A stretch of DNA of 64,000 bases from Odontesthes bonariensis (lineage: Eukaryota; Chordata; Actinopteri; Atheriniformes; Atherinopsidae). Positions within the stretch are counted from its first letter, which is position 1; every line of letters starts with the position of its first letter. The notes beneath the pieces are model-generated. The model did not search any database, had not been told where the DNA came from, and saw only the letters and a list, made by a program, of their open reading frames with translations. The DNA is taken from contig NC_134514.1 in assembly GCF_027942865.1 (NCBI RefSeq), positions 3,448,115 to 3,512,114 on the forward strand, read 5' to 3'. Positions 11,501 to 22,400 of the stretch are shown here, piece after piece. Both the position numbers and the translations under genes were made by a program.

Positions 11501-12515
11501 TTGCCCGTTTGAGGTGTTTATTTCAGCTGTTTTTGTCTTTTTCTTTTATGTTTACATTTTACATGCACCCGTATCAGCCATATCATTAGTTATATTTAGA
11601 TCTTAATCATTTTCTCTAATAATTACCTGATCTTTCTCATGTTTCTCTTCAAATCTAGGCTAAAAACCTACTTATTTAGGATTGCTTTTAATTTACACAT
11701 TTATCTACCATTGAAGCCAGATAGTAACAGTGCACAATGTTCTTTGTTTTATTGTATTGCTGATATTAAGCAGTGGTTAGCCCAAAATTGTCTTCATTTA
11801 AATGATGACAAAATTGAATTCATTGTGTTCGGGGACTCTGTGACGGCTGGCTTTTTGTCTTTTTCTTTTATGTTTACATTTTACATGCACCCGTATCAGG
11901 TTATATTTAGATCTTAATCATTTTCTCTAATAATTACCTGATCTTTCTCATGTTTCTCTTCAAATCTAGGCTAAAAACCTACTTATTTAGGATTGCTTTT
12001 AATACCCAGTAGTATGATGACACTTTTATCTTATTTTATCTTATTCGATTTTGTTGTTTTTTATTACTTTCACTGTTCTTTTATTGTTTTTATTTGTTTT
12101 TACTTCTTCTTCTCTTTATTTATTACCTGCTGTAAAGCACTTTGGTACATCGTAAGGATTGTCTGTACTGGGCTGTATAAATAATGTACTTTTACATTTA
12201 CATTTACTGAAAAAGCCTCTTTAGAAGATGGCATGAACGTCTAACTCTAAAGAAATGGATCGATCTTAAACTTTTACCCAATTCTGCAACAATTCTCCAC
12301 CTGAATCTGAGCAAAACCGAACCGCTTTGCTAACTTTTCCTCCCCGGGTTGCACGGTTTGTACCCCGTCTGCTTTGGAAAAACTGTCTGATTATCTCCAG
12401 TGTCTGTCAGCCAGCTTCTTCTTCTTACCTTTTCCCTCCGTCTCTGCAGGCTGAGCTCAACGTGACCCGCATCGAGGCTGCCAACCAGAAGGCTAACAAC
12501 CTCATGAAACGATAG
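2532..12515 (+). CDS. SNAP-25-like t-SNARE (SNAP-25/SNAP-23 family), 5' incomplete, multi-exon
   Basis: Qb/Qc SNARE of the SNAP-25/23 family, which pairs with syntaxin and VAMP at the plasma membrane to drive vesicle fusion. Exons are 2532-2573, 2699-2747, 4426-4543 or 5875-5986 (alternatives), 6944-7090, 10366-10510 and 12450-12515. All have GT/AG borders and the phases join without a break, giving 188 or 186 aa; the family is about 206-212 aa. The first SNARE motif starts in the first two exons and continues into the alternative exon (LDEQGEQLERI, with the zero-layer Gln). The linker exon reads [13 protein letters not shown], typical of SNAP-25. The second SNARE motif is in the last two exons (zero-layer Gln in ELESQ). 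About 24 N-terminal residues are missing; I found no exon for them between 1 and 2531, so they probably lie upstream. The sequence is nearer SNAP-25 than SNAP-23 in the linker but divergent, so I give no symbol. Confidence 0.9.
2699..2747 (+). CDS. SNAP-25-like exon ([16 protein letters not shown])
   Basis: A 49-nt exon after CTGCAG and before GTAATC. It ends with one nucleotide of the Glu codon completed by either of the two alternative downstream exons. It carries the LDEQG zero-layer region of the first SNARE motif. Confidence 0.9.
3050..3973. mobile_element. Non-autonomous DNA transposon with AGAGGTGGGTAG termini
   Basis: Perfect inverted ends AGAGGTGGGTAG and CTACCCACCTCT, with further inverted similarity inside (ACTCAAGTA). 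No transposase ORF. Lies in a SNAP-25-like intron. Confidence 0.72.
4426..4543 (+). CDS. SNAP-25-like alternative exon, copy 1 ([11 protein letters not shown])
   Basis: A 118-nt exon after AACAG and before GTATGC. It codes the end of the first SNARE helix plus the palmitoylation cluster, here with three cysteines (CCGLC) followed by IWPLRK instead of the usual CxCPCNK. The length equals the family's usual exon 5. The phases at both ends equal those of the copy at 5875, so the two are interchangeable. Confidence 0.85.
4860..5475. repeat. Palindromic AT-rich repeat
   Basis: The block at 4878-4925 (TTAAAACAACTTAAAAACAT) recurs inverted at about 5185-5225, and GGGATAATTATGGTCTGGGA at about 5115 recurs inverted at about 5310-5330. 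This is a foldback/MITE-like structure between the two alternative SNAP-25-like exons. Confidence 0.65.
5875..5986 (+). CDS. SNAP-25-like alternative exon, copy 2 (CCGLCGCDK)
   Basis: A 112-nt exon after CTCATAG and before GTAGGT, two codons shorter than copy 1. It codes [14 protein letters not shown] and [14 protein letters not shown], then a four-cysteine cluster. It is closer than copy 1 to canonical SNAP-25 in the helix but lacks the CP of CPCNK. The donor is placed inside GATAA/GTAGGT because this restores the D-K-L-K junction; reading through would hit TAG at once. Confidence 0.87.
6944..7090 (+). CDS. SNAP-25-like linker exon
   Basis: A 147-nt exon after TTCGCAG and before GTACAG. It codes the loop between the two SNARE helices: AYKAVWGG, then QDGVVSNQP, then [18 protein letters not shown]. 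The DEREQM block is diagnostic of SNAP-25 rather than SNAP-23. Confidence 0.9.
7091..8064. other. AT-rich intron sequence
   Basis: No gene. Short phrases recur (GAAAGTATGCTGAAGTAGTT at about 7710 and a near copy at about 7912), suggesting an old dispersed repeat. Confidence 0.4.
8065..8640 (+). mobile_element. L1/Tx1-type LINE ORF2 C-terminal fragment
   Basis: Codes [18 protein letters not shown], then [18 protein letters not shown], the zinc-binding tail typical of L1/Tx1 ORF2 proteins. Truncated 5' and inserted in a SNAP-25-like intron. Confidence 0.75.
8690..10165 (+). repeat. AT-rich tandem array, about 88-bp unit with a 350-bp higher-order repeat
   Basis: About 17 copies of a unit containing TTTATGGATCTCTAATTT and TATTTTGTAACTAAAAATGA. 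A diagnostic variant (AAATTTATTCTCAC) recurs at 9401, 9751 and 10101, so a four-unit block was duplicated. Starts at the end of the LINE fragment. Confidence 0.93.
10366..10510 (+). CDS. SNAP-25-like exon, start of second SNARE motif
   Basis: A 145-nt exon after CCCTCAG and before GTACTG, coding [14 protein letters not shown] followed by [20 protein letters not shown]. The zero-layer glutamine (ESQ) is kept. Confidence 0.92.
10580..10730. repeat. Dispersed repeat, inverted copy at 27590-27735
   Basis: GCGTTTTGCTTCTCA through TCTCCAGGAAAAAGTCAGAC recurs in reverse complement near 27600-27720. No coding capacity. Confidence 0.65.
10820..11478. repeat. Dispersed repeat, second copy at 15720-15960
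   Basis: CCGTAGTTTTTCGCTGCTAT onwards matches 15721-15960 closely. The copy at 15.7 kb lacks the 416-bp insertion at 10898-11313. Confidence 0.8.
10898..11313. mobile_element. MITE-like insertion with CACTGGAAAAAA ends
   Basis: Inverted termini CACTGGAAAAAA and TTTTTTCCAGTG. The related repeat at 15.7 kb is an empty site (CACACAGGACGG). The target duplication is unclear; no ORF. Confidence 0.72.
11530..12200 (+). mobile_element. LINE remnant with internal tandem duplication
   Basis: Codes traces such as [10 protein letters not shown] and [19 protein letters not shown], typical of CR1/Rex-like LINE reverse transcriptase ends. A block beginning GTCTTTTTCTTTTATG recurs about 310-320 bp later (11536 and 11857). 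Confidence 0.6.
12450..12515 (+). CDS. SNAP-25-like last coding exon
   Basis: Follows CTCTGCAG and codes [21 protein letters not shown], then TAG. The C-terminal half of the Qc SNARE helix is complete, and the protein ends where the family does. Confidence 0.92.
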   Translation, partial: AELNVTRIEAANQKANNLMKR

Positions 12516-12610
12516 GAGCGCCCTCCATCCCAGCTCTTTTTCTACTAAAGGATGATTTTCTTTGCTGTGCCAATGTGTTCCCACTTTTTTAGTTCTCCTC
12601 TTGGGATTCC

Positions 12611-12611
<1 letters not shown>

Positions 12612-12641
<30 letters not shown>
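12612..12641. repeat. (TTA)n microsatellite
   Basis: A run of about ten TTA/ATT triplets in the 3' UTR of the SNAP-25-like gene. Confidence 0.8.
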
Positions 12642-12642
<1 letters not shown>

Positions 12643-12858
12643 TGTGGTGGTGAGGTAACAGTAAATCGAATTTTCCATATTTCTCTTTGTTCTTATAATG
12701 CCCTCACAGGGAGCCATAGTTTTTGCTTTGTAACTGAAACGACTGCCCCTTCCGGCCTTTATTCCTGCACGTATTACTCCCTGTTGGTGGCCTCTGATCG
12801 CTCAGCTGTTGAGTCAAAGGAAGCTCTAATGATTCCTGTCATATATGAATGACAACAC

Positions 12859-12864
12859 AATAAA
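12859..12864 (+). terminator. Poly(A) signal of the SNAP-25-like gene
   Basis: AATAAA about 345 nt after the stop codon, a typical 3' UTR length. This is the first canonical signal downstream. Confidence 0.6.
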
Positions 12865-13505
12865 AGAGCAGCTCCGTTGGATGGGTCGTGCAGCTTGAAA
12901 AGTCTTAAAAAGTCGCCTTTTTTCCCCCCAGAAAACATGCCCTCATTTGTAAAAACAAGAAAAACAACCCAAAGCTACCAGCAACCAGTTCAGTTACCAA
13001 AGTAAACACTCTACAGCATCTCCACAGCCTCTTTTTTCCCAGTCTGAAACGTTTGAGTGGTGGAAACACGTCCAAGATGGCGCCCTCTGCAGACCCAAAC
13101 GGGTATTGCACAGAGGAAGAGAACACGCATTTATTCTTGGAGGAAGATCTCTGGCGACACCAAGCGGACAGATGTGGAACATGTTTTTTTTTTTTGGCCT
13201 CCATGTCTTCTTTCCTCCCCACGAAGCCCATGAAATGGTGGTCAAACGTCGATGCTATTAATGTTACCTTTTCTAATCTTGTTGGTTCATTTGAAGAGGA
13301 GCACGACCCCCAGCATTGTTCAGCTAAAAAAATGCCAAACACGTACAAAACAAACAGCCTTTTCCAGAGGATTTAGTTTGTAGTTTTTTTTTGTACATCT
13401 GGTTCTCATTATGGCAAATTAGATTTTTTTAGTTTTTGATAGTTTCATCAGCTACAGTAGATAAGTTAGTCAGTTAACATGCAGTTTTGCTGTGAGTAAT
13501 ACGTC

Positions 13506-14092
13506 AATACACAGAGGCCTTTGCTGACCTCCAGGCCAACATGCCTGCCTCTCAGCAGGGTTTAAGACAAAGCGGCGCAGCTACTGAGCTTGTAAATTGG
13601 TGTTTTTTGGTGATAAATTGCTTATAAATATATATAAATGTATTAATAAAAAAAATGCGCAAGAAATATGAATTGTGTGGACGTGTATAACTATGTTAGA
13701 AGTTGTATTAGTAACATGAGGTGGTTTAATGAGGTTTAATTACTAAAAAACAAGCAGAATTCGTGATTTTTGTGTTTGACAAGAAAATGATAATTTTGAT
13801 AATGATAATGGTAATACGATAATACACAGAGGCCTTTGCTGACCTCCAGGCCAACATGTCTGACTCTCAGCAGGGTTTAAGACAAAGCGGCGCAGCTACG
13901 GAGCTTGTAAAATGGTGTTTTTTGGTGATAAATTGCTTATAAATATATATATAAATGTATAAATAAAAAAATGCGCAAGAAATATGAATTGTGTGGACTT
14001 GTATAACTATGTCAGAAGTTGTAAGTAACATGAGGTGGTTTAATGAGGTTTAATTACCAAAAAAATAAGCAGAATTCGTGATTTTTGTGTTT
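13506..14092. repeat. Tandem direct duplication, about 315-bp offset
   Basis: AATACACAGAGGCCTTTGCT through CAGAATTCGTGATTTTTGTG occurs at 13506-13778 and again at 13821-14092 with few differences. The second copy abuts the CpG island. Confidence 0.88.
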
Positions 14093-14139
14093 TAATTGAC
14101 ATGAAAATGGAGCGCTTTGGTGTAAACAGTATCCAGGAC

Positions 14140-14790
14140 ACAGGGGGGCGCGCGGCGGCGACGTGAGAATGTTGCGCGTTCAGGGGAAAAAAATACCACG
14201 CGCTGCGGAGTCTGCGCATTTCGGTTGTTCTCGTCACTCCGAACTTTCGGGAGAACCACAGAGGAAGAAGGAGGGGAGAAGAAGGACGCCATTTTTCATT
14301 TTTCCTGGTAAATATCCCCCCACCTTTACAGTTGATTGCGCCGCACATCGCGGTTAAATTCGGCATCAATTCGGCGTTAATTTAAGTGAAGCGGACAGGA
14401 CGAGGGGAAACACGAGAAGCGAAAACGTGAACAACGGAGCGGCGCAAAGCCGGGGCTGGCAGACACCCGTCCCCCCCCGTCTGGACCACCGGTTTGTCGC
14501 GCAGCCAGTACCCAGCGTTCATTAACAGCGCCCAGCTTTCCGGCACCTGCCCGCGTACAACAGCACCGATAAGAACTACGTTTCAGAACCGGCTCTCACT
14601 CTCAAATTTAACGTTTTTTTAATCGAGTTCGACGCGGTTTTTAACAGAGATGGCGGAGTCCGGCAGGCTTCTTCTGCCCGGGCAGGAGGAGCAGTTTCAG
14701 TGGGAGAGGCGGCTCAACAAAGGCAACGAGAGGAGCCCCAGCGATTGGCTCAGACGGGCCACGTGACCAGTGCGAACGCTAACGTTAATT
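14140..14790 (+). promoter_or_regulatory. CpG-rich candidate promoter / first exon of the Myb/SANT-like gene
   Basis: A GC- and CpG-dense island in AT-rich surroundings. It includes a pyrimidine/purine-rich exon-like stretch ending in a plausible donor (TTTTTCCTG/GTAAAT, near 14309) and lies about 1.5 kb upstream of the Myb/SANT-like start codon. Vertebrate housekeeping-type promoters look like this. The transcription start is not visible. Confidence 0.5.
14650..14769 (+). other. Short ORF in the CpG island (candidate uORF or exon)
   Basis: ATG in a good context (GAGATGG) opens a 39-codon frame beginning MAESGRLLLPGQEEQFQWE and ending in TGA, in the CpG-rich block. I do not recognise it. It could be an upstream ORF of the Myb/SANT-like transcript, the first coding exon of an alternative form, or chance. 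Confidence 0.25.
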
Positions 14791-14974
14791 CAAATTATTA
14801 AAAAAAAAAAAAAATCAGAAGTTTCCAACTGAAAACCGTTAACGAACGCGTACGTATTTAGACGTCGTGTAGTTTAGGACATTTGGCAAAAAAATAAAAC
14901 CACACAAAGTTAATCTTTTTTTCTCTTTTAAAAAATGGTGGAAAAGTAATATAAATTAGATAAATTTTATGAAT

Positions 14975-15412
14975 GTTTTGGCGTGTTTCCGTTTGACTTT
15001 CTAATGAAATGAGCAGTTAATCTCGGCAAACTGGTGCTTCTTAAGGGCATCTTCACCAAAGCTTTGCGTAAATCCGACCAGCAGGGGGCGGTATAGCGAC
15101 ACAACCTCAAGAAAAACAGGATCTTCTTCTTCTTAATAAGCTTATATATCCCAATTATTCATTCTTACAGCTGTTTTCAGATATCCCAATTAATTTTAGT
15201 ATTGTTTTGGCGTGTTTCCGTTTCGTTTTCTGATGAAATGAGCAGTTAATCTCAGCAAACTGGTGCTTCTTAATGGCATCTTCACCAAAGCTTTGCGTAA
15301 ATCCGACCAGTAGGGGGCGGTATAGCGACACAACCTCAAGAAAAACAGGATCTTCTTCTTAATAAGCTTATATATCCCAATTATTCTTATTCTTACAGCT
15401 GTTTTCAGAGAT
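14975..15412. repeat. Tandem direct duplication, about 229-bp offset
   Basis: GTTTTGGCGTGTTTCCGTTT through TTACAGCTGTTTTCAG is present twice (14975-15187 and 15204-15412), just downstream of the CpG island. Confidence 0.88.
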
Positions 15413-15719
15413 CCCAGTCTGCTGCCAGTACAGCATCTATTATCTGTATCAAAGTAAAGTTTTAATTAAACTCCTCTAGTTAAAATTAGTAGAGAATTAG
15501 ATGTTTTATTTTTTTTTTTACTGGATACAAACGCTCAACATATGATGGACCAAGTTCTATGTATCTGTTCTGTTCATGAGTTGGATTTAAATAATATGGA
15601 TCGATAATGAGTCGACTCGTTGCGTTCTGGACGCTGTAGAGATGATGGATTTGTCAGCTTCTCACTTTGTTTATCCCTAAAAACTGAGAGCTGAGTGGAG
15701 GAAATGAACGCACATGTTT

Positions 15720-16000
15720 GCCGTAGTTTTTTGCTGCTATAAAAACGCAATTAAATAAACTCAAAAGTGCCTTATACTGCCACCCGGTGTCACACAGGAC
15801 GGTCGGCAGGACAGAAAATACCAGTTTTTATTGCTTGGATGTTTTCTGCGTGATGATTATTGGAAGTAAGCAGAACAGATGTTTGTGTTTACTGATGTGA
15901 GAGCAGATATTTAGGACATCACACAACCAGTGACCATTGTTTGTGTCCTTTTAAAGCCGATCTTAATCATTTTCTCTAATAATTACCTGATCTTTCTCAT
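15720..16000. repeat. Dispersed repeat copy with deletion (matches 10820-11640)
   Basis: Matches 10820-11478 without the MITE, then jumps at about 15960 to sequence matching about 11605-11640 (ATCTTAATCATTTTCTC). Confidence 0.78.
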
Positions 16001-16274
16001 ATTAATATTGTTATAAATCCTTAATACATATTGGATCTTTAAAACACTTGATTTAAAGAGTAATATTTGGTTTATTTGGGTGTCATTTCAGACCTATCTT
16101 TTCCTCTTCTTTATCTCCCATTTGCTCTTTATCTCTCTCATCCCTCTCCCACGATCTCTGCCCTCTTCGACCGAAGGACCCGACAGTCCTGGAAGGCGGT
16201 TAAAAGTTGGACTTATAGGTGCCAAACTTGAGTTTTTGTGGGGCTGTCCAGCGAAGAGGAGGAGGGGAGCAGCC

Positions 16275-16416
16275 ATGGCGACCGCGTGGCGTGAAGAGGA
16301 TGAAGACTTTAAGGTGGGAGGAGTGAAGGAAGGGTTCCGGTCCAAACCGAGGTTCTCCTACGACGAGGTCAAACTGCTGCTGGACGCTGTGAAGAAGAAC
16401 CGATACATCCTCCTCA
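16275..16416 (+). CDS. Myb/SANT-like gene, coding exon 1
   Basis: Codes residues 1-47 plus one nucleotide and ends CTCCTCA/GTGAGT. It holds the first helix of the DNA-binding domain (KPRFSYDEVKLLLDAV). An upstream acceptor, TTTCAG near 16091, suggests this exon also carries 5' UTR. Confidence 0.85.
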
Positions 16417-19400
16417 GTGAGTTGTTGTTTCTATGATCAGTCACCTCAGAGTAATTTAGAGACCTTTGTGACATGCACGGCAGCCTTGGGGGGACCGTGG
16501 GGGTCTATGTTCCTTCTGTTCTCTGCTAGCTTCCTTCTGTTCTCCGCTAGCTTCCTTCTGTTCTCCGCTAGCTTCCTTCTGTTCTCCGCCAAGCTTCCTT
16601 CTGTTCTCCGCCAAGCTTCCTTCTGTTCTCCGCTAGCTTCCTTCTGTTCTCCGCTAGCTTCCTTCTGTTCTCCGCTAGCGTCCTTCTGTTCTCCGCTAGC
16701 TTCCTTCTGTTCTCCGCTAGCTTCCTTCTGTTCTCTGCTAGCTTCCTTCTGTTCTCCGCCAAGCTTCCTTCTGTTCTCTGCTAGCGTCCTTCTGTTCTCC
16801 GCTAGCTTCCTTCTGTTCTCTGCTAGCGTCCTTGCTTCCTTCTGTTCTCCGCTAGCGTCCTTGCTTCCTTCTGTTCTCCGCTAGCTTCCTTCTGTTCTCT
16901 GCTGGCGTCCTTCTGTTCTCCGCTAGCTTCCTTCTGTTCTCCGCTGGCGTCCTTCTGTTCTCCGCTAGCTTCCTTCTGTTCTCCGCTAGCTTCCTTCTGT
17001 TCTCCGCTGGCGTCCTTCTGTTCTCCGCTGGCGTCCTTCTGTTCTCCGCTAGCTTCCTTCTGTTCTCCGCTAGCTTCCTTCTGCTCTCCGCTAGCTTCCT
17101 TCTGTTCTCTGCTAGCTTCCTTCTGCTCTTCGCTAGCGTCCTTCTTTTCTCTGCTAGCTTCCTTCTGTTCTCCGCTAGCTTCCTTCTTTTCTCTGCTAGC
17201 TTCCTTCTGCTTCTGTTCTCTGCTAGCTTCCTTCTGTTCTCCGCGAGCTTCCTTCTGTTCTCAGCTAGCTTCCTTCTCTTCTCCGCTAGCTTCCTTCTGT
17301 TCTCCGCTAGCTTCCTTCTGCTCTCCGCTAGCGTCCTTATTTTCTCTGCTAGCTTCCTTCTGTTCTCCGCTGGTGTCCTTCTGTTCTCCGCTAGCTTCCT
17401 TCTCTTCTCCGCTAGGGTCCTTCTTTTCTCTGCTAGCTTCCTTCTGTTCTCCGCTAGCTTCCTTCTGTTCTCCGCTGGTGTCCTTCTGTTCTCCGCTAGC
17501 TTCCTTCTCTTCTCCGCTAGCTTCCTTCTGTTCTCCGCTAGCTTCCTTCTGTTCTCCGCTAGCTTCCTTCTGCTTCTGTTCTCTGCTAGCTTCCTTCTGT
17601 TCTCTGCTAGCTTCCTTCTGTTCTCCGCGAGCTTCCTTCTGTTCTCTGCTAGCGTCCTTCTGTTCTCTGCTAGCTTCCTTCTGTTCTCTGCTAGCTTCCT
17701 TCTGTTCTCTGCTAGCTTTCTTCTGTTCTCCGCTAGCTTCCTTCTGTTGTCTGCTAGCTTTCTTCTGTTCTCCGCTAGCTTCCTTCTGTTGTCTGCTAGC
17801 TTCCTTCTGTTCTCAGCTAGCTTCCTTCTGTTCTCTGCTAGCGTCCTTCTGTTCTCTGCTAGCTTCCTTCTGTTCTCTGCTAGCTTCCTTCTGTTCTCTG
17901 CTAGCTTCCTTCTGTTCTCTGCTAGCTTTCTTCTGTTCTCCGCTAGCTTCCTTCTGCTTCTGTTCTCTGCTAGCTTCCTTCTGTTCTCCGCTAGCTTCCT
18001 TCTGTTCTCTGCTAGCTTCCTTCTGTTCTCTGCTAGCTTCCTTCTGTTCTCTGCTAGCTTCCTTCTGTTCTCCGCTAGCTTCCTTCTGTTCTCTGCTAGC
18101 ATCCTTCTTTTCTCTGCTAACTTCCTTCTGTTCTCTGCTAGCTTCCTTTTGTTCTCCGCTAGCTTCCTTCTGCTCTCTGCTAGCGTCCTTCTTTTCTCTG
18201 CTAACTTCCTTCTGTTCTCTGCTAACGTCCTTCTGTTCTCAGCTAGCTACCTTCTGTTCTCTGCTAACGTCCTAGCTTCCTTCTGTTCTCCGCTAGCGTC
18301 CTAGCTTCCTTCTGTTCTCTGCTAGCATCCTAGCGTCCTTCTGTTCTTCGCTAGCTTCCTTCTGCCTCTGTTCTCCGCTAGCTTCCTTCTGTTCTCCGCT
18401 AGCTTCCTTCTGTTCTCTGCTAGCGTCCTTCTGTTCTTCGCTAGCTTCCTTCTGCCTCTGTTCTCCGCTAGCTTCCTTCTGTTCTCTGCTAGCTTCCTTC
18501 TGTTCTCTGCTAGCGTCCTTCTGTTCTCTGCTAGCTTCCTTCTGTTCTCTGCTAGCGTCCTTCTGTTCTCTGCTAGCTTCCTTCTGTTCTCCGCTAGCGT
18601 CCTTCTGTTCACCGCTAGCGTCCTTCTGTTCTCCGCTAGCGTCCTTCTGTTCTCTGTTAGTGTTTTTGTCAGATGGAAGGGCCTCAAAACAACATCTGGA
18701 TGCTTGTGTTACACTTTTGTGTCGCTCGTTGGAGCCAAAACTCAAAAGAATGTGTTTTTCTTTACAGAGAAGTTTAACCAGGGTGTGTCGGCGGACACCA
18801 AGAAGCAGACCTGGACCCGGATCACAAGTCAGGTCAACAGTTTGGGAGAGAATCACAGACAGGTTTGTTGCTCCATCTTGAATTATCCACAAATTTACAA
18901 GAGAAACGTTGTGTTTCTATCCTGTTTAAAGGTTTCCCAACAGCTGCTTTGGCTGTTGAGTGAAATAATAGCTCCAAATAATCATAATCACAGGGCCATA
19001 TGATACTCTGTGGACTATATGTTGTAATTGTTGATAGATGACAATTAGTTTGGAGCTAGTCTTAGTTAAAAGGGAGGTTTTTTTGCTCGTAGGTTCACCA
19101 GATCATGAAGAAATGGGCGGACCTGAAATGTGACGGAAAGCGGCGCATTACAGCCATGCGGGGCCCCAACGGCAACAACCTGAGGAAGAAGAAGCTGGGC
19201 CCCGTGGAGAAGATGGTCCATAAGATTCTGATGTTGAGTCCCACAGGAGGTGCGGCAGCGCAGATACAGAGCCGACAGATTTTATTGTGTCATCAGAGAA
19301 CACAGTGACTCAGAATAACAGCAGCTAACACAGTGACACCTTAACCAGCAGCCTCTGATTCTAAAGATACAACATGGTCTGATAAAATGAGCTGTTTTTA

Positions 19401-22400
19401 TTCTGAGAATGTTAGTTCACATTAACAGCTTCCAGGCTGAAGCTGCTCTGATGGGCACATTAAGGACAATATGATGGTGTGCTGGGGGGTAGTTCTGGTG
19501 ACATTTCAACAGAAATTAGCCACTATTCAACCAACACGATAAACGCAAGTTACCTCAGCTTCCTTCTGTTCTCCGCTAGCGTTCTTGCTTCCTTCTGTTC
19601 TCTGCTAGCTTCCTTGCTTCCTTCTGTTCTCTGCTAGCGCTAACTTCTGTTCTCCGCTAGCGTCCTTGCGTCTTTCTGTTCTCCGCTAGCGTCCTTGCGT
19701 CTTTCTGTTCTCCGCTAGCTTTCTTCTGTTCTCTGCTAGCTTCCTTCTGTTCTCCGCTAGTTTCCTTCTGTTCTCCGCTAGTTTCCTTCTGTTCTCTACA
19801 AGCATCCTAGCTTCCTTCTGTTCTCCACTAGCATCCTAGCTTCCTTCTGTTCTCTACTAGTTTCCTTCTGTTCTCCACTAGCATCCTAGTTTCCTTCTGT
19901 TCTCTGCTAGCATCCTAGTTTCCTTCTGTTCTCTGCTAGCTTCCTTCTGTTCTCCACGAGCATCCTAGCATCCTTCTGTTCTCTGCTAGCTTCCTAGTTT
20001 CCTTCTGTTCTCTGCTATTTTCCTTCTGTTCTCCACGAGCATCCTAGCATCCTTCTGTTCTCTGCTAGTTTCCTTCTGTTCTCCACTAGCATCCTAGTTT
20101 CCTTCTGTTCTCTGCTAGCTTCCTTCTGTTCTTCGCTATTTTCCTTCTGTTCTCCACGAGCATCCTTGCTTCCTTCTGTTCTCTGCTAGTTTCCTTCTGT
20201 TCTCCACTAGCATCCTAGTTTCCTTCTGTTCTCCACTAGCATCCTAGTTTCCTTCTGTTCTCTGCTAGCTTCCTTCTGTTCTTCGCTATTTTTCTTCTGT
20301 TCTCCACTAGCATCCTTGCTTCCTTCTGTTCTCTGCTAGTTTCCTTCTGTTCTCCACTAGCATCCTTGCTTCCTTCTGTTCTCTGCTAGTTTCCTTCTGT
20401 TCTACACTAGCATCCTAGTTTCCTTCTGTTCTCTGCTAGCGTCCTTGCTTCCTTCTGTTCTCCGCTAGTTTCCTTCTGTTCTCCACGTGCATCCTAGCTT
20501 CCTTGTTTTTTCCACTAGCATTCTAGTTTCCTTCTGTTCTCTGCTAGCTTCCTTCTGTTCTCCACTAGCATCCTAGCTTCCTTCTGTTCTCCACTAGCAT
20601 CCTAGCTTCCTTCTGTTCTCCGCTAGCGTCCTAGCTTCCTTCTGTTCTCCGCTAGCGTCCTAGCTTCCTTCTGTTCTCTGCTAGCGTCCTAGCTTCCTTC
20701 TGTTCTCCACTAGCATCCTAGCTTCCTTCTGTTCTCCACTAGCGTCCTAGCTTCCTTCTGTTCTCCACTAGCGTCCTAGCTTCCTTCTGTTCTCTGCTAG
20801 CGTCCTAGCTTCCTTCTTTTCTCTGCTAGCGTCCTAGCGTCGTTCTGTTCTCTGCTAGCATCCTAGCGTCCTTCTGTTCTCCGCTAGCTTCCTTCTGTTC
20901 TCTGCTAGCTTCCTTCTGTTCTCTGCTAGCTTCCTTCTGTTCTCTGCTAGCTTCCTTCTGTTCTCTGCTAGCATCCTAGCGTCCTTCTGTTCTCCGCTAG
21001 CTTCCTTGCTTCCTTCTGTTCTCTGCTAGCTTCCTTCTGTTCTCTGCTAGCATCCTAGCGTCCTTCTGTTCTCCGCTAGCTTCCTTGCTTCCTTCTGTTT
21101 TCTGCTAACTGCCTTCTGTTCTCTGCTAGCGTTCTTGCTTCCTTCTGTTCTCTGCTAGCTTCCTTGCTTCCTTCTGTTCTCTGCTAACTGCCTTCTGTTC
21201 TCTGCTAGCGTTCTTGCTTCCTTCTGTTCTCTGCTAGCTTCCTTCTCAGCTAACGAACCGACTGATTTCCACACTGTACAGTATTTTTCTCATTTCTTTT
21301 CTTTGAAATGCTCCCAAACTTCAGACATTTGTTTTCTCCGGTTTCCTCCATCAAATCAAACTGCTACAAACGCAGCACTTCTAATCAAGTTGTTGGAAGA
21401 ATCGTTTCAGCCCGAGTCTGGATCGGTTGTTTCAGGAAGGACGGGACGATGTTCAGAGCGCTTGTTTTTAAACTTTGACACACAGGAACCGTTTCAGATT
21501 AAAATCAGCTGCAGAACCGAGGTGTGCCGCATGTTGCTTCGTGTTGTTTTACCGTTTTTTGTTGTTTTCTGGTTCTTCAGGTGACGAAAGCGATCTGGAC
21601 CTGGAGGAAGCAGAGTTTTCAAAGTGTTACAGGAAAGGCCCCACCCCCACCGCCCCCCCCTACTCCTACCTCAGCTTGACGGACAGCTCCCACTCCTTAC
21701 AGGGAGGAGCCTCCTTTGACATTTCACCCCTCTCCTCACCGGAGAAAGAGCTCGGTAAGTGGAGCCGAACGACTAAAACTAAAGGTGCAGACTCAGCTTA
21801 TCTGTGTGAAAGCTAAAGTCTCTGAATGACATGCAAACTGGTGGTTCAATAGATCTACTAAACTCTTAAAAGTGCAGACAGATGCATCCTGAAATGCTCC
21901 TTTAACCTGATTTAACGATTAATCTGGGTTACATTAGAAATACACGTGTTGTTAGAGTTGAGCGTGACACAAGCTTCATCTGAGCTGCGCCCTCTGTGGT
22001 GACGTGATGATGTCATGTTTTGCAGGCGATCCTTTTCATTCCTCCTCAGACTTTGATCTGGCAGATGATGGAGGTAAGGACGGGGTTACGTACAGTCTCT
22101 GTTTGATGTTTCTTGGTTTTCTGGATGAGTCGAGGATCTAAACTTCCTAAAGTAGGATTTTACATGTTTGGTGATGCCGGAGCTTTCCTAAAGTCTCCCT
22201 CTGATTATCTCAGGTTATCTCAGGGTATCTCAGGTTATCTCAGGTTATCTCAGGTTATCTCAGGTTAATGGTCTGAGTGATCCCAGCCCTGCCTTACAGA
22301 GAGGTGTTGGATGGGACATCCAGAGTGTGTGCATCTGAACTCAGATTAATGCTTCTCGGTCATAAAAAGACTTACCCGCCACCAACACAACAACATATTA

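Noticed and set aside
12905-13376. Opposed 107-147-codon frames downstream of the SNAP-25-like gene
   Set aside because: No homology, no splice context, low-complexity T/A runs inside; probably 3' flanking sequence.
16852-18102. 416-codon minus-strand frame of LAENRRK repeats and companion + frames (SASFLLF, ASFCSPL)
   Set aside because: The 21-bp unit is a multiple of three, so stop-free frames arise automatically on both strands. The region is intronic with no splice or start logic.
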